Assembly: GCF_001039355.2 (NCBI RefSeq)
Contig: NW_019776030.1
Coordinates: 30,802 to 94,801, forward strand
Direction: 5' to 3'
Length of the DNA: 64,000 nt
DNA from: Lingula anatina
Taxonomy: Eukaryota; Brachiopoda; Lingulata; Lingulida; Lingulidae
The notes under the pieces are model-generated. The model saw only the letters and a list, made by a program, of their open reading frames with translations, ran no database searches and was not told the origin of the DNA. Of this stretch, positions 1 to 10,500 are shown piece after piece; the first letter of the stretch is position 1; each line of letters begins with the position of its first letter. A program made the translations under genes and the position numbers.

Positions 1-1
1 T

Positions 2-1661
2 AAGGGTCCTCATGTCAGCTTGAAGCAAGGGGAAAATCTGGAAAAGTTCAAATTTGATAAAAACCGAGGCACCGAATATGCTGTTGCTGTTGTTTTGCAA
101 AAAACAGATACAGACCTAGAGAAGATTCCTGTACAAAGTGAAGATCTGTCCACGCTGTACCTTACCTGTGGTCAGCCATCGTGGTTTGAGCCGTCCACAT
201 ACTCTGACGGCAATCTGGAATTGACTACTCAGCTCCCAGCGACGTGGAAGATGAAAAATCTCGGCAAATTTTGTGTCAATGGCCTCATCACAACAAGCCA
301 GAATGTTTCATCTATGGAGTGTAAAAACTTGACAGTGGTGGATGTCTCTGAGTCTCTAGTAGAGACTTTGCCAGACTTCAGGTAAATGATCCAAAGATTA
401 AGATATTTGATATTGAATATTAATTGAAAACAGTGTCATCTTTCAGGCAGAATTATAGTAGATATTTATGAAGGTTTTCTAGAAGTCAGAAGATAATCAT
501 GTAGAATATTAAATAGATTACTGTTTGCTTAGTCTTAGGAAAGACAAAAGTATTATGAAAAACCTTTTTTATTTTGCTAATTAGTAATTCATTTATTTAG
601 TAAAATATAGAAACTTGGACATTTTAATGGAAGCATGATAATAAGTAAGAAGGTCATTCATGCTTTATTTTGATATTCAATACGTTTTTATTATTTTCAG
701 AGTTCTGCCTAAAGTGAGGGAGGTCAATGCATCTCATAGTATGGTGACCATTCAGTCTCTGACCAGTTGTCATATTGATCAGCTGAAATATCTGGTCAGC
801 CTGTCATTGGATGAACTGTTACTGGACTCTTTGCCAAGGAGCTTTGGACAACTGAAGACACTTCAGTATCTGTCCATTAAAGGTAGTGTTTCTCTTAACT
901 GTGCGTGGGTTTATTGACTTGTTAGCTGCCCATTTGAATGAATGAACAAATTAAATAATTGATGTCTAATTTGCACTTTGATTAGATATTCAACTGTTAC
1001 AGATTTCAAATTGTTTAATTTTCAGGTAAGAGAATTTTATTAACAAAAGCTGAGATATGTCTCATTTCTTACTAGTAGATGAAATTATGTAAAAACAAGT
1101 GAGAAATGAGGTTTTTGGGGGTCTCTCAACATATCTCCAGAAATGACATGAGATTTAGTAGACACATACTTGTAAAACTTTATTATATAATATCTTATTA
1201 CAAGCACAATGTATTGACCTTTTCAAGGTTTATTGTCTATGACTGAGAAAATTATAAAATGTTAACCGTAAATCAGTTTTGAAGTTAGTATAAAGTGAAA
1301 TTTTGAGAGTATATTATGTAATATTTGTAAGCAACATCTTTCTTTTAGGCATTTTAACCTATGAAAAAAATTGTCAATTTCAAATACCATGAAAATCTTT
1401 AGCAAATCTGAAATAAATCTTTGTATTCACTACTCTTATAATATTAATTCAATTTGCAATGACGTAATAAAGTTTTACCCTAAAATAAACTTATTTCCCA
1501 GGTATCCCCTGGCTGTTTAAGTTTTACCTTATAATAAATGTACATATTTCCCAGGTATCCCCTGGCTGCGTGGGGACGAGGACCCACAGTGTGGCCAGGC
1601 AGAGACATCTGGACTCTCAAATTCTGTGGCTAAAGTTGCTGCCCGTACATCCTGCATTGTA
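2..1661 (+). CDS. Leucine-rich-repeat protein, partial (three exons)
   Basis: Exons are 2-381 (open to the left edge), 701-882 and 1555-1661. Junction phases agree: AG|A gives Arg, G|GT gives Gly, and exon 3 ends in phase 0 before GTAAGG. Exon 1 shows no recognised domain until its end, where NLTVVDVS and LVETLPDFR start an LRR-like pattern. Exon 2 continues with LKYLVSLSLDELLLDSLP and FGQLKTLQYLSIKG, the LxxLxxLxL spacing of cytosolic LRRs. Exon 3 (IPWLRGDEDPQCG onward) leaves the repeat. No signal peptide, TIR or kinase region lies in the visible part. The true start is outside the window and no later exon could be assigned. LRR domains usually bind proteins; the partner is unknown. The family assignment is good, the subfamily is not determined. 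Confidence 0.7.
1470..1568 (+). repeat. Tandem duplication of a 3' splice site
   Basis: Two copies of a block of about 48 bp (1470-1515 and 1519-1568) each run from AAGTTTTACC through TTTCCCAG into GTATCCCCTGGCTG. The second copy is the acceptor that keeps the LRR frame. The first offers an acceptor 53 nt upstream, which would shift the frame and end at a TAG at about 1660. Confidence 0.75.
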
Positions 1662-1783
1662 GTAAGGAATTATGTTTTCATGATCCTTTTTTTTCAAATA
1701 ATGGCATTTTTTCATTAATTTTTTTTTCTATTTGAAGTAAATTTATTTTTCTCTTATTTATTTATTTATTTATTTATTTATTA

Positions 1784-2018
1784 CTAAAACCACCTTAAAA
1801 GATGAGTANCTAAGAAAAAAATTATTTCATTGTCCCCAATACCCAGTTGCTCTATATAAGTAATACTGTGTGAAGGAAAAACTAAAACGAGACTGAAGCT
1901 CATGAGAAAGCACTAAGTCAAAGCGAGGCTTATTTTATTATTTATTATTATTATTTATTACTAAAACCAAGGAGTTATAACAGAACTCCTTGCTAAAACC
2001 ACCTTAAAAGATGAGTAA
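1784..2018. repeat. Short duplication around an ambiguous base (N at 1809)
   Basis: The 25-bp block CTAAAACCACCTTAAAAGAT followed by GAGTA ends right before the N at 1809 and recurs at 1994-2018. The left side also shares a (TTTA)n/TTATTACTAAAACC lead-in with 1935-1970. This fits an imperfect contig join, as seen more clearly at 24544 and 45783. Confidence 0.5.
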
Positions 2019-2608
2019 AAAAAAATGTGTAAAATAATACAATAAAAACAGTAATTAAAACGATTTTAAGAGCAGTCCCGCCAACACATATTCTTTTGAG
2101 AGTCTGTTCTGATAGCTGCGGCTGTTTACCAAAAATCTCAGCGTATATGCGGATATCGTAAGTGAGCGTTTTCAGGCTGACATGGCCGTGAATGCATTGA
2201 TTTGTGCCATTCACAGCTTAAGGCAAAGTTCTTTACATGCTTACATTGACAGAAAGCTGAATAAATTTTCCACAACTTGTAGTAATTTCAAGTTGTGCGG
2301 AGGCCTCTATAGGTACAAAAATCAAAATCAAAAACGAACTTCCGTAATAGCTTTAATAAAATTTCGATTTCAAACTCATTTTTCAACATTTAATATGCTG
2401 TAGATCAACTTTTGGGTCATCTCACATTATTCGAAATTTATTTCTCAATATGACAATGTACATATTGTAACCCCAAGTACGTTAATAGCCGAGATAATAC
2501 ACCGTTTATGACACCCTATAAATCTCAAAAAATATTGCCCAATTCAAATTCTCGAACTTCCGGTTTGTTTAATAGCCACCTAGCGGCAGACCAGTGGCTC
2601 CCGGGCTG
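1878..2608 (+). repeat. Dispersed repeat, copy A (with internal insertion)
   Basis: Diverged copy of the sequence at 57470-57995. Shared blocks in the same order include AAAACGAGACTG, AAAGCTGAATAAATT, AGACCTCTATA-like, ATTTCAAACTCA, GAAATTTATTT, TAGC-GAGATA and ACTTCCGGTTT, ending in CTAGCGGCAG and CAGTGGCTCCCGGGCTG. About 215 bp (roughly 1931-2145) interrupts this copy. No ORF, terminal inverted repeat or tail was found. The family is unknown to me. Confidence 0.6.
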
Positions 2609-2770
2609 GTTGTTTCGTTTCCTGATTCTACACTGATTCTGAGATGCAGGATTTTTGGTGAGCTTATATTTTGTCAAACTATTGACCAAAATCTTTTTTG
2701 ATATGTAGACCACAGCAGTAAAATATTATCTCAAACTTGACGATATTGTTCATGATAAGTAAATGGGTTT

Positions 2771-2938
2771 CAGGGGCGGATTGAGGCCGTCTTCTGGGTT
2801 TTCTAGAAGACGGTCAGTTTTTCAAGTTTACATTGATGGGTATGTATTTTTTTCTGTCGGAAGACGGTCAAAAACGGATGATGGAACAACAAAGATAATT
2901 TGGAAGACTGTCAGAAAATATCTCTGGATCCGCCCCTG
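2771..2938 (+). mobile_element. MITE, 168 bp, CAGGGGCGGAT termini
   Basis: It starts CAGGGGCGGATT and ends GGATCCGCCCCTG, an inverted repeat of about 11 bp. The body contains three GAAGACGGTC-like words. A second copy of the same size lies in opposite orientation at 28602-28768. There is no coding capacity, so it would depend on a transposase elsewhere. The termini resemble those of many animal hAT-type MITEs, but the target duplication is unclear here. Confidence 0.75.
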
Positions 2939-3217
2939 GGTTTTGTAAATTCTGTAAATAGGCCTATTGGGTACATGTACGTAGATCTACGGTAGGCCTA
3001 CTACTTAGTGATACTTTTCAGTATGTCGATCGTGTAGGTAGGCCTATAACATTATACCATTCAGTTAACGGATGTTAATTTTACAATTTTTAAGGTGGCT
3101 GACTTGTTATATAAATTATTTAACAACCTAGATATGGGGCTTTGGGTCTTTTTGCAGTTTGTTTAATGCTTGTTCTGGGGGTGGGTCTGGATGTGTAGTA
3201 CCGTGGCCTACTCTGTA

Positions 3218-3240
3218 GGGTTGGGGGCGGGGGCGGGGGC
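3218..3240 (+). other. G-quadruplex-type motif
   Basis: Four runs of three to five G separated by one or two bases. It lies in otherwise gene-free DNA with no sign of a promoter around it. Confidence 0.4.
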
Positions 3241-3569
3241 AGTCTTGATTTGGCAGGGTCAGGTCATGAATTTTTAAAACTACAACACTATTCAATGTTT
3301 AAAGGTCAATATCATTTTGGTTAAGTCACGTATTTCTAGACTGTTTAATTGTTTTTACACCAAGACGGAAATCACGAGTGTGTACAAAGGTCGGTGCAAT
3401 GTGAGATAAGAGATAAGATTATAAAAATCGGAAACCATTTACATTTTGGAGCAGGTTTGATAATATACAGAGTAAAAGTATACAAAAGTTAAATTTAAAA
3501 TTTGGTTTTAAGATCAAATTAAAATACGCCACTGCACTTGGATAAAAGCTGTTTAAAAAGCGTTAACTG

Positions 3570-3840
3570 CCTTTAAAAGTTAAAAAGTGATGATTCTGGA
3601 TGAGAAGAGTCTTCCATGGTGTTAACAGTTGTTTTCTCCATTCTGTCTTTAAAAATACCGTCCAGCTTGGGTAGATCCTATCCGATAATCTTGCTTGCAG
3701 TTTTTACAACGTTGGTTAGTTTCTTTCTTTCCTCCCCAGTTGTTCCGGAAAGGATACCAAATTATAATTCCGTACGCCAGGATGCTTTCAATTACACACT
3801 TGTAAAAAATAGGCACGCTATCAGTAAAAGTTATCAATGA
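3570..3840 (-). pseudogene. Decayed LINE reverse-transcriptase C-terminal fragment
   Basis: Minus-strand translation gives FYKCVIESILAYGIIIWY. After a frame change it continues with VVKTASKIIG, a stop, DLPKLDGIFKDRM and DSSHPES. This order matches the region after the reverse transcriptase domain of many CR1/Rex-like LINEs: an IES-L-YG---W block, then KTASKIIG, then LP-L--IF and D--HP. At least one frameshift and one stop interrupt it. There is no intact domain, and it is unrelated in sequence to the LINE at the right edge. Confidence 0.6.
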
Positions 3841-4095
3841 CCTTAAAAAATACAGTCTTTGCCGTGCCTTCTTTACACACTACGTGGTGTTATCTTTCCA
3901 ATTCAATTTACTATTCAGGTTATACCAAGTAGTTTAGATTCCTCTACCCTACTTACTTCACCATTGCCAATGGTGAGGGGCGCCTTTACATTCTGGTTCC
4001 TTCTAAAATCCACTATTTGGTTTTAGCTACGTTCAAAATAAGAGCATTACTCTAGCACTACCTTACCACCGACACATTTCGATGTAGACTACCAG

Positions 4096-4361
4096 CAGTG
4101 GCAGATCCAGGATTTTTTGAAGGGGGGGGGGTCTGCGGATGCGAAATCGACCCTCTCTCTCTCTCCCCCCCCCCTTTTTGGCGTGGGATCCGAGGACGGA
4201 AAAATTGGTATTTTAGAGGGCGAACGGTGCCACTTGGTACAGTTTAGAACAATGATGCAGCTAGTCAAAATTCTAATTTCAAGAGGGGACCATTGGTGTG
4301 ATTTTTTTCAGAAATCGAATGGGGGGGAGGACCCCCCTGTCACCTCCTTAATCCGCCACTG
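4096..4361 (+). mobile_element. MITE, about 266 bp, CAGTGGCAGATCCAGG type
   Basis: The left end CAGTGGCAGATCCAGG faces the right end TCCTTAATCCGCCACTG. Inside are long G and C runs and the words TATTTTAGAGGG, ACGGTGCCAC, TAGTCAA and GGACCATTGGTGTGATTTTT. The same words occur in the same order on the minus strand at 53530-53765, so these are two copies of one family. It is non-coding. Confidence 0.75.
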
Positions 4362-4540
4362 TTTACCGGTATATACAAATGATAGGCTAAGTAGGCTATG
4401 TAGAAAGAAACGGAAAGTTATATCATTAATTATTTTATTATTATTATTATTATTATACAGTTTGAATATATTTTCTTTTCCAAAGGTAAACGCCCGGTCG
4501 TTCCAGGACTACCCCCCCCCCCCCCCCAACCTCCCTTATT

Positions 4541-5141
4541 ACCTCCGCCAAGGAGGTTATTTTTTTGGTTCCGTTAGTTTGTTCGTTTGTCTGTCTATCT
4601 ATCTGTTCCCTGTCTGTTAGCAACATTACAGAAAAAGTTATAGACCGATTTTGATGAAATTTTCTGGAACTGTCACAGACCTACCCAACTACCAGACTCG
4701 GCACCGAATGATCCTGAATTCACCGGTAGCTCGGACCACACTACCCTTTTCAAGGTGTGAGTCAGTACGCATTACACAGTATCATACCCTGAACAAATTT
4801 TGAGTGGTGATGCAATGCTTTTCAACCCCACTGAGAATCGTCACTATCACATCGCGTACTAGGCAAGAGCGGTGTCGCGTCTGATACTGTGAAATGCGTA
4901 CTAATACACACCTTGAAAACGGGTAGTGTGGTCCGATTTACCGGTGAATTCAGGATCATTCGGTGCCGAGTCTGGTAGTTGGGAAGGCCTGTGTCAGAAG
5001 TGGACCAAGGAACAGATTATTAGTTTTTGGTGGTGAAAAAACTTAAATCATTATAGAATGAAAATTTAGGGGTGAAATGGCATTGGGTGGAGACTTTGCT
5101 GCTTTGGCGGAGGTCTGCGCTCTCGGAGTGCTTTTCTAGTT
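4541..5141 (+). repeat. SINE/MITE-like interspersed repeat, split by a foldback
   Basis: It begins ACCTCCGCCAAGGAGGTT followed by GTTTGTTCG and CTGTCTATC-type stretches and GTTATAGACCGATTTTGATG. After the inserted foldback (4674-4993) it resumes with AGAAGTGGACCAAGGAACAG and ends TTTGGCGGAGGTCTGCGCTC. The outer parts, ACCTCCGCCAA and TTGGCGGAGGT, are inverted repeats. From memory this is a family common in marine animal genomes; that recall is not verified here. Confidence 0.55.
4674..4993. mobile_element. Foldback element, 320 bp, nested in the interspersed repeat
   Basis: Arms at 4674-4784 and 4882-4993 are near-perfect inverted repeats. Both contain CAACTACCAGACTCGGCACC, GAATGATCCTGAATTCACCGG and ACCACACTACCC in mirrored order. 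The loop of about 97 bp contains no ORF. Removing it rejoins the two parts of the surrounding repeat, so it inserted later. Confidence 0.75.
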
Positions 5142-5178
5142 ATTTCTATTTTGTTTTTCTTTTAGATCATACCTGGAA

Positions 5179-5235
5179 ATGAGAACATGTGCCCGAGTTG
5201 TGCCTCGTGTCACTTTTCATGCTAGCAAACTTTAG
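5179..5235 (+). promoter_or_regulatory. Upstream ORF in the likely 5' leader of the GTPase gene
   Basis: A strong pyrimidine-rich acceptor (TTTTTCTTTTAG, ending 5164) precedes an 18-codon ORF with ATG at 5179 and TAG at 5235. A second ATG lies at 5187. If transcription of the downstream gene includes this stretch, these AUGs would lower its translation. Inference only. Confidence 0.3.
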
Positions 5236-5432
5236 CCCGAAACTGTAAGCAAGTCTTTACGCTATCTGTATTCGCTTGCCTGCATTGACTTATCAGCCAG
5301 TTCGTGGTACTGTCTGTGGATTATTGTCTTCGGGCGCTTTTTTGCTACTTGTAGTAGATTTTGTGCCCAATACTTTTGGCAAAATTGAGATCACGTAAGG
5401 CTGAGGCCATACAGAAGGATCCAGAAAAACAA

Positions 5433-6413
5433 ATGGCAGGTTTTTGTTGCAAAGCTGCTCGTGCGATTGGATTGGAATGTTTTGGAATTGTTCTTGTGAT
5501 TGTGATAACCGTCTTGTGGATACTGTGCTGGTCAAATGTCCTACCCGTGTTGCCGGACAATATAAAGAACGTGCAAGCGTATGCGGCTCTTGCCTCTTCT
5601 TTGTTTTCCATTCCCAGTACACTTGTTGCTATTTTCCTCGCCCTGCGATCTAAGAAAAAGTTGAAGATTCTAAGACTGAGGGACGGGGAGCGGCAATTGC
5701 TGATACAGGAAGTCGTAAAGGAAAATGGAGAAACATTGGAGGAAATTCGTGCGAATAACCAGGCTTTGTTTCTACAGCTGGAACATGCCGTTATGCAAAA
5801 TAAAGAAATCATGCGCATGCTTCAGTCGCCCCATGCCCCTATAGAGGTCACCAAGAAATGCCCCTCCTACGAACATGGTTCAGCTGCACCAAACCTTCGG
5901 TTTAGACTGTTATTGGTTGGTGATTCAGGCACAGGCAAAACATGTCTTAATGATAGATGGGTTAAGAAATCATACAAGCCAAGGTATATCGCAACAATTG
6001 GAGTTGATTTTACTTTAAGCACTGTTAGGACAACCATAGGCATTGTGCAGCTCCAATCCTTTGACACTCCAGGTCAAGAAAGTTTTAGAAATATGACAAA
6101 ATTGTACTATAAAGACAACGCAAGCTGTGCCATTGTGTTTGACGTGTCTAATGCGTGTACATATGCTGGCGCAAAAAGGTGGTATGCCGATATCAAATCA
6201 GAACGCACAGGAGAAGACGCCTTCATAGCATTTATAGGTAATAAGACGGATCTCCAGTGGGATCCGGAATTGCCTTCGAGAGAGGAAATTGAACAGGAAT
6301 TGGAACACCCTTGTTTTTTCGTGTCCGCTAAGACTGGGGAAAACGTTGATTATACATTTGGTATGCTGACTTTGGCTGCAGTTGTAAAAACAAAATTGTT
6401 GCATCACAATTGA
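5433..6413 (+). CDS. Membrane-anchored Rab-like small GTPase (2 TM + coiled coil + GTPase), 326 aa, intronless
   Basis: The first in-frame ATG is at 5433; the open frame before it has only a TTG. Residues 13-33 (GLECFGIVLVIVITVLWILC) and about 49-71 are hydrophobic helices. Residues 72-131 are charged and heptad-like, a probable coiled coil. From 155 on it is a Rab/Ras fold: P-loop GDSGTGKT at 163-170, switch I Thr188 in TIGVDF, DTPGQE at 211-216 with the catalytic Gln215 kept, NKTD at 270-273 and SAK at 298-300. Rabs have DTAGQE; the Ala to Pro change next to the gamma-phosphate is odd. The C-terminus (KTKLLHHN) has no prenylation cysteine, so the N-terminal helices probably replace the lipid anchor. 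It probably acts in membrane traffic or identity, but the target membrane is unknown. I know no standard Rab with this architecture. Confidence 0.85.
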   Translation: MAGFCCKAARAIGLECFGIVLVIVITVLWILCWSNVLPVLPDNIKNVQAYAALASSLFSIPSTLVAIFLALRSKKKLKILRLRDGERQLLIQEVVKENGETLEEIRANNQALFLQLEHAVMQNKEIMRMLQSPHAPIEVTKKCPSYEHGSAAPNLRFRLLLVGDSGTGKTCLNDRWVKKSYKPRYIATIGVDFTLSTVRTTIGIVQLQSFDTPGQESFRNMTKLYYKDNASCAIVFDVSNACTYAGAKRWYADIKSERTGEDAFIAFIGNKTDLQWDPELPSREEIEQELEHPCFFVSAKTGENVDYTFGMLTLAAVVKTKLLHHN

Positions 6414-7536
6414 TAACATATTAACAAGGTCCTTTATCTTTTTCCCCCCGATTGGTCAAAGTTGAAAAAATCCCGCGTGGTGTTTTTACCATGAGTAACC
6501 GCTTCGAAATTGATTTTGTGAGTAATATACTTTTACGTATCATATGCATTTGAAAAAGATATCAGTTATTCGTACGAAATGTTCATTCTTTTGAAATATA
6601 TACGTATATTATGGCAACTGTGATTAAATATGCATGTAATATTCATTCCGAACTACCTTAAGTAAATGACAGTGATGGCGATTGTTATGGGCTTTGATAC
6701 AACATGTACATTCATTACGAAATCGCCAAGGTTTACATTGCTATAAACACATTGTTAGTAAAATATTGTTTTGTTCAGCACGGTGAGCGATTTTACATCT
6801 ATTTTTCTTTTTGTGAGAAAACATCGACTTTCCTGTTTTTATTCCAAAGTGATTTTATTGCATATAAAGCGACAAGGTGATTGAATTCTGATGATTGATT
6901 TCTTTTTTTTTTTTTTTTTTTTTTTTACAACATTGGCTTCCAAGTCAATAGTCTGTACGGATATATACGTAAGTGAAATATATGTTATTTATCTGTACTT
7001 ATTGTAATATTATGCCACTTTCTAGCCATCACCAAATGAAGCTTGATTGTGCTCTCATATACATGAATGATGTTTAGACAAACTGTAAAATTCCTCGCTT
7101 GAATATCCTGTTTGTTACATGTAATATCACCCCCGAAGGTGTTTTATAAAATTTATCCTTTGAAAACGTATTGAGACATTGGAAAAATTGTCAAATGATA
7201 TTAAGTTTATCATTGGAACTACTTTAACCTATATCGTGTCAGCAGCCGGTTATGTAATATTATCTTCTTACATAATGATAATTATAAAATTAAACAATTC
7301 TTCGATGTAATGAGTAACCCCCTTCTCAAAAATCACTCTGTCACGTAATCATACGCAATCTGATTTGAAATGTTTCAACAGAAATGGTGAAAGGCGAAGT
7401 AGAAATTAGAAAGACACGGAACTTTTGATTTATCTCACTTCATGTTTTATCTTTTCAGGAGGTAGATTGGTAATGTTGAGGGAAGGCACAAAACAAGCGT
7501 TTATAAACGCAGTGTTTTAAAAAGCAATTTGACTAT
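6414..7536. other. Intergenic, no gene seen
   Basis: AT-rich spacer between the convergent GTPase and channel genes. It holds a poly(T) run at about 6902-6926 and no ORF, repeat copy or RNA gene that I can recognise. Both genes must end their transcripts here. Confidence 0.6.
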
Positions 7537-10500
7537 TTAGCCTTCCATGTCGGCTTCGTTTCCACTTTCAGTATTGCCGTTAGGGCTCTGACCGTCTTGG
7601 TCATATAGAGTCTTCTCCAGTTTAGTAATTCGTTGTTTAAGCCGCTGCTGGGTGCTGTTAAAATCTGCTAGCAAACGAGCAAATCTTGTATGCAAGTTAT
7701 CAAGTCCGAGGTCTACTCTTTCCACTTTTTCTTCAACAGTTTCTTGTTTTCTTTCCTCTTCAATCATAGCCTCCTCATCTAACAGGTTATCTTTCATCAA
7801 AATTTGACGTCCTCTTTCGATGAGAATTTTTTTCGCTTCTGGGTACTCCCGTAAAGCGTTCCACAAGTCATCTTTAGATAAACAAAAAAGGTCCGAATAA
7901 CCGACGCTGCGAACGTTAGCGGTTCTTCTATTGCCCGTCTTGTTCCCAGCAATGTTCAGAATACTGACCTCCCCGAAAACGCTGCCGTCGCTTAAAGTGG
8001 CGTAAATTGTTTGGCTGTCGTCGCCGACAACGTGTAGCTTTCCCTTTTTGACTATGTACATTTCCCTACCTATGTCCCCTTTACGACATATATAATCCCC
8101 GGGGCTAAAGACTTGTAGTTTCAACTTGAGAACCAACTGTGCCAAGAGGCCCGGTTCACAGTCCTGAAATATACTTACTTGCTTAAGAGTTTCTAGGTGG
8201 ACATGTATGGCAATCTCAGCCTTTAGTTTTTCAGGAAGAGTCGATAATATTGCTTCTTCGTTCAACGATTGCTTGTTGGTCCAAAGATAATCGAACCATT
8301 TTATGACTCGCCTTTCCAATTCTTTACCGACCTTTCTGAACTCCATATACTGTTTAACACCGTCCATCTTCTGCTGAAACTCGGCACGACTGGCGTTCAT
8401 GTTTGTTATCATGCTTCCTACATTACCCACGATGGTGGCAAAAATTAAGACTCCAATCAGAAAATCCACTACAACAAAAATATATTCACTGTCTCTCTCG
8501 GGCTTGGGTGTTTCTCCAATTGTGGTTAGAGTCAGGGTTGACCAGTAAAAACTATACACATATTTTCGTGATAGTGGTTGAAATTTAGGTATGGTAATAT
8601 TAGGGTAAACCCATTCATCGGATCCAAAACCTATCACCATACTGATCAAGAAATAGACGTTGGCATTCCAATGGATAATGATAAGAATATACAGAACAAG
8701 GTTCAGAATTCTAAAAAGGTTCGGGAAATTCGTCCTCGTTTCCGTGCGATCGAAGAACTCTTTCATGCGGTAGAACCTGAGTAATCTGTTGAATCGAAGC
8801 CACGTAGCGTGAATGGAGGTGAATAAGTAGAATATATCGGTGGGCAGTATGCTGACCACATCGAACTTGAACCCCCAGGTCCTCACGTAGTTCAGACGTA
8901 ATTTTGCAGGGTCTCGAACCAAAAGTCCCTGTTCAAGATAACCTGGAAACAGAGAAAGATTTTGGATCAGTAAACAGAAAAAATGCGTATCATCATATAA
9001 TTGTTCTTTGAGTATTCGCTTTTCAATCAAAATGTTCATTCCACAGGGGGTTTTGTACAGAAAATAGCAATAGAGACAAGCAATAGAAATGCACGCTTGT
9101 CTAGACATAAGACTCCCATTTTATAACATTATCATTAAATCAATTCAAAATACAAACGAATTAATTAGAGATTCAATTTTTTTTTACTTTTGCAAACAAT
9201 GGTACTGTAAGAAAGTAACAATTGCTTAAAGGTCAATGAAATCTTACAGCCCCCTCACACCAAAACCCCCAAACCATGTTTTATATCAGTTTGCTTGCAC
9301 GTTTTTGCTTGCATTTGCGAGCATGTGAAGTCTCACTTATGACGTGTGCCGATCTACATGCATGATGTGGGCATGCGGCTTATCCTATTTCAAATCAGCA
9401 CAAGCTCTTCTAAAAGCAATCAATTATAAATTTACCTAAAATCCAGCCCTGGTAAACTAAATCAATGTAAGCGTGGTATTTACATACTGTTTTCTGTTTT
9501 TTTCCTGGGATAAAAATGTCAAACTCTTACAACCGTCGACAAAACATTGGGGGCAGTAGGCGTAATCAACATTATCCTTTAACGGTAGTCCCAAAACTCC
9601 ACTGACTATCTCGTCAACAAATACTGACTTTTCTGCAGTAAATAGTAGCCTTTTTTGCTACGACGAATATGATTATATAGGCGCTATAAGTTAGTGGACC
9701 CGGGATTTCGCTAAGGGGTGGGGTGGGGATCAGGAGGATGAAATGTAAAACAACAGACAAGGGCAATGCCACTATATTAAGTTAAGCAAGGGTAAGGAAA
9801 ACTTTTTCTCCTTTGGCTCGTTATGCTGTTTTTTCCTTATTATTATTTTTTTTTTCTGTGTACTATACGGATCTGTCACAGTTCAGAAAGCAACGATTGA
9901 TCAAACTAACATGAAATTTAACCCTGCTGCCACAAAATATAAATACCTGTTCTGAAATGTATCACCATATCAAGTATGTACACAGCATCACTGAGGTAGT
10001 CTAGCGTCAGCCACAGGGGCACGTAGTTTTCTTGAAGCTCCCAAAACACCGCCCTGGCTATAATAAATACTATGTTGTATAGAATGGATAGGGAGATGAT
10101 TGCTAACCACTTGTAATACAGCGGCTCCGAAGGATCTATCACCCAATTTTTAAAATTTCTGAAAATAATAAAAAGAAAAGATGCACCAGAGTTATCAATT
10201 TCATTAGCCTGTCTAGAAATAAATTGCAGTCACTGATGAAGTGTTCCAATCAGCAGTAAGAATGGTGTATTTCTGAATAAATTTAAGCTTGACCAAGAGT
10301 ACATCTACACCCACAACTTAACGCAACGCTGGTAAGTTGGACAGAACGGGCAACAGGCAAATTTCTTAGTACCTTCCTGTAGAAGTAGCAAAAAAAAAGG
10401 CTCAAAAGGACTACCTGCAGTATGCTGAGAGAGAGAGATGATGATGATGTCATAATGGAGAGAAGGAAGAACAGAAGGGAGGAGAGGGTCGGCTTGGGGT

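Noticed and set aside
8403-8784. Two + strand ORFs inside the last channel exon
   Set aside because: Opposite-strand shadows of the CNGA pore and transmembrane coding sequence.
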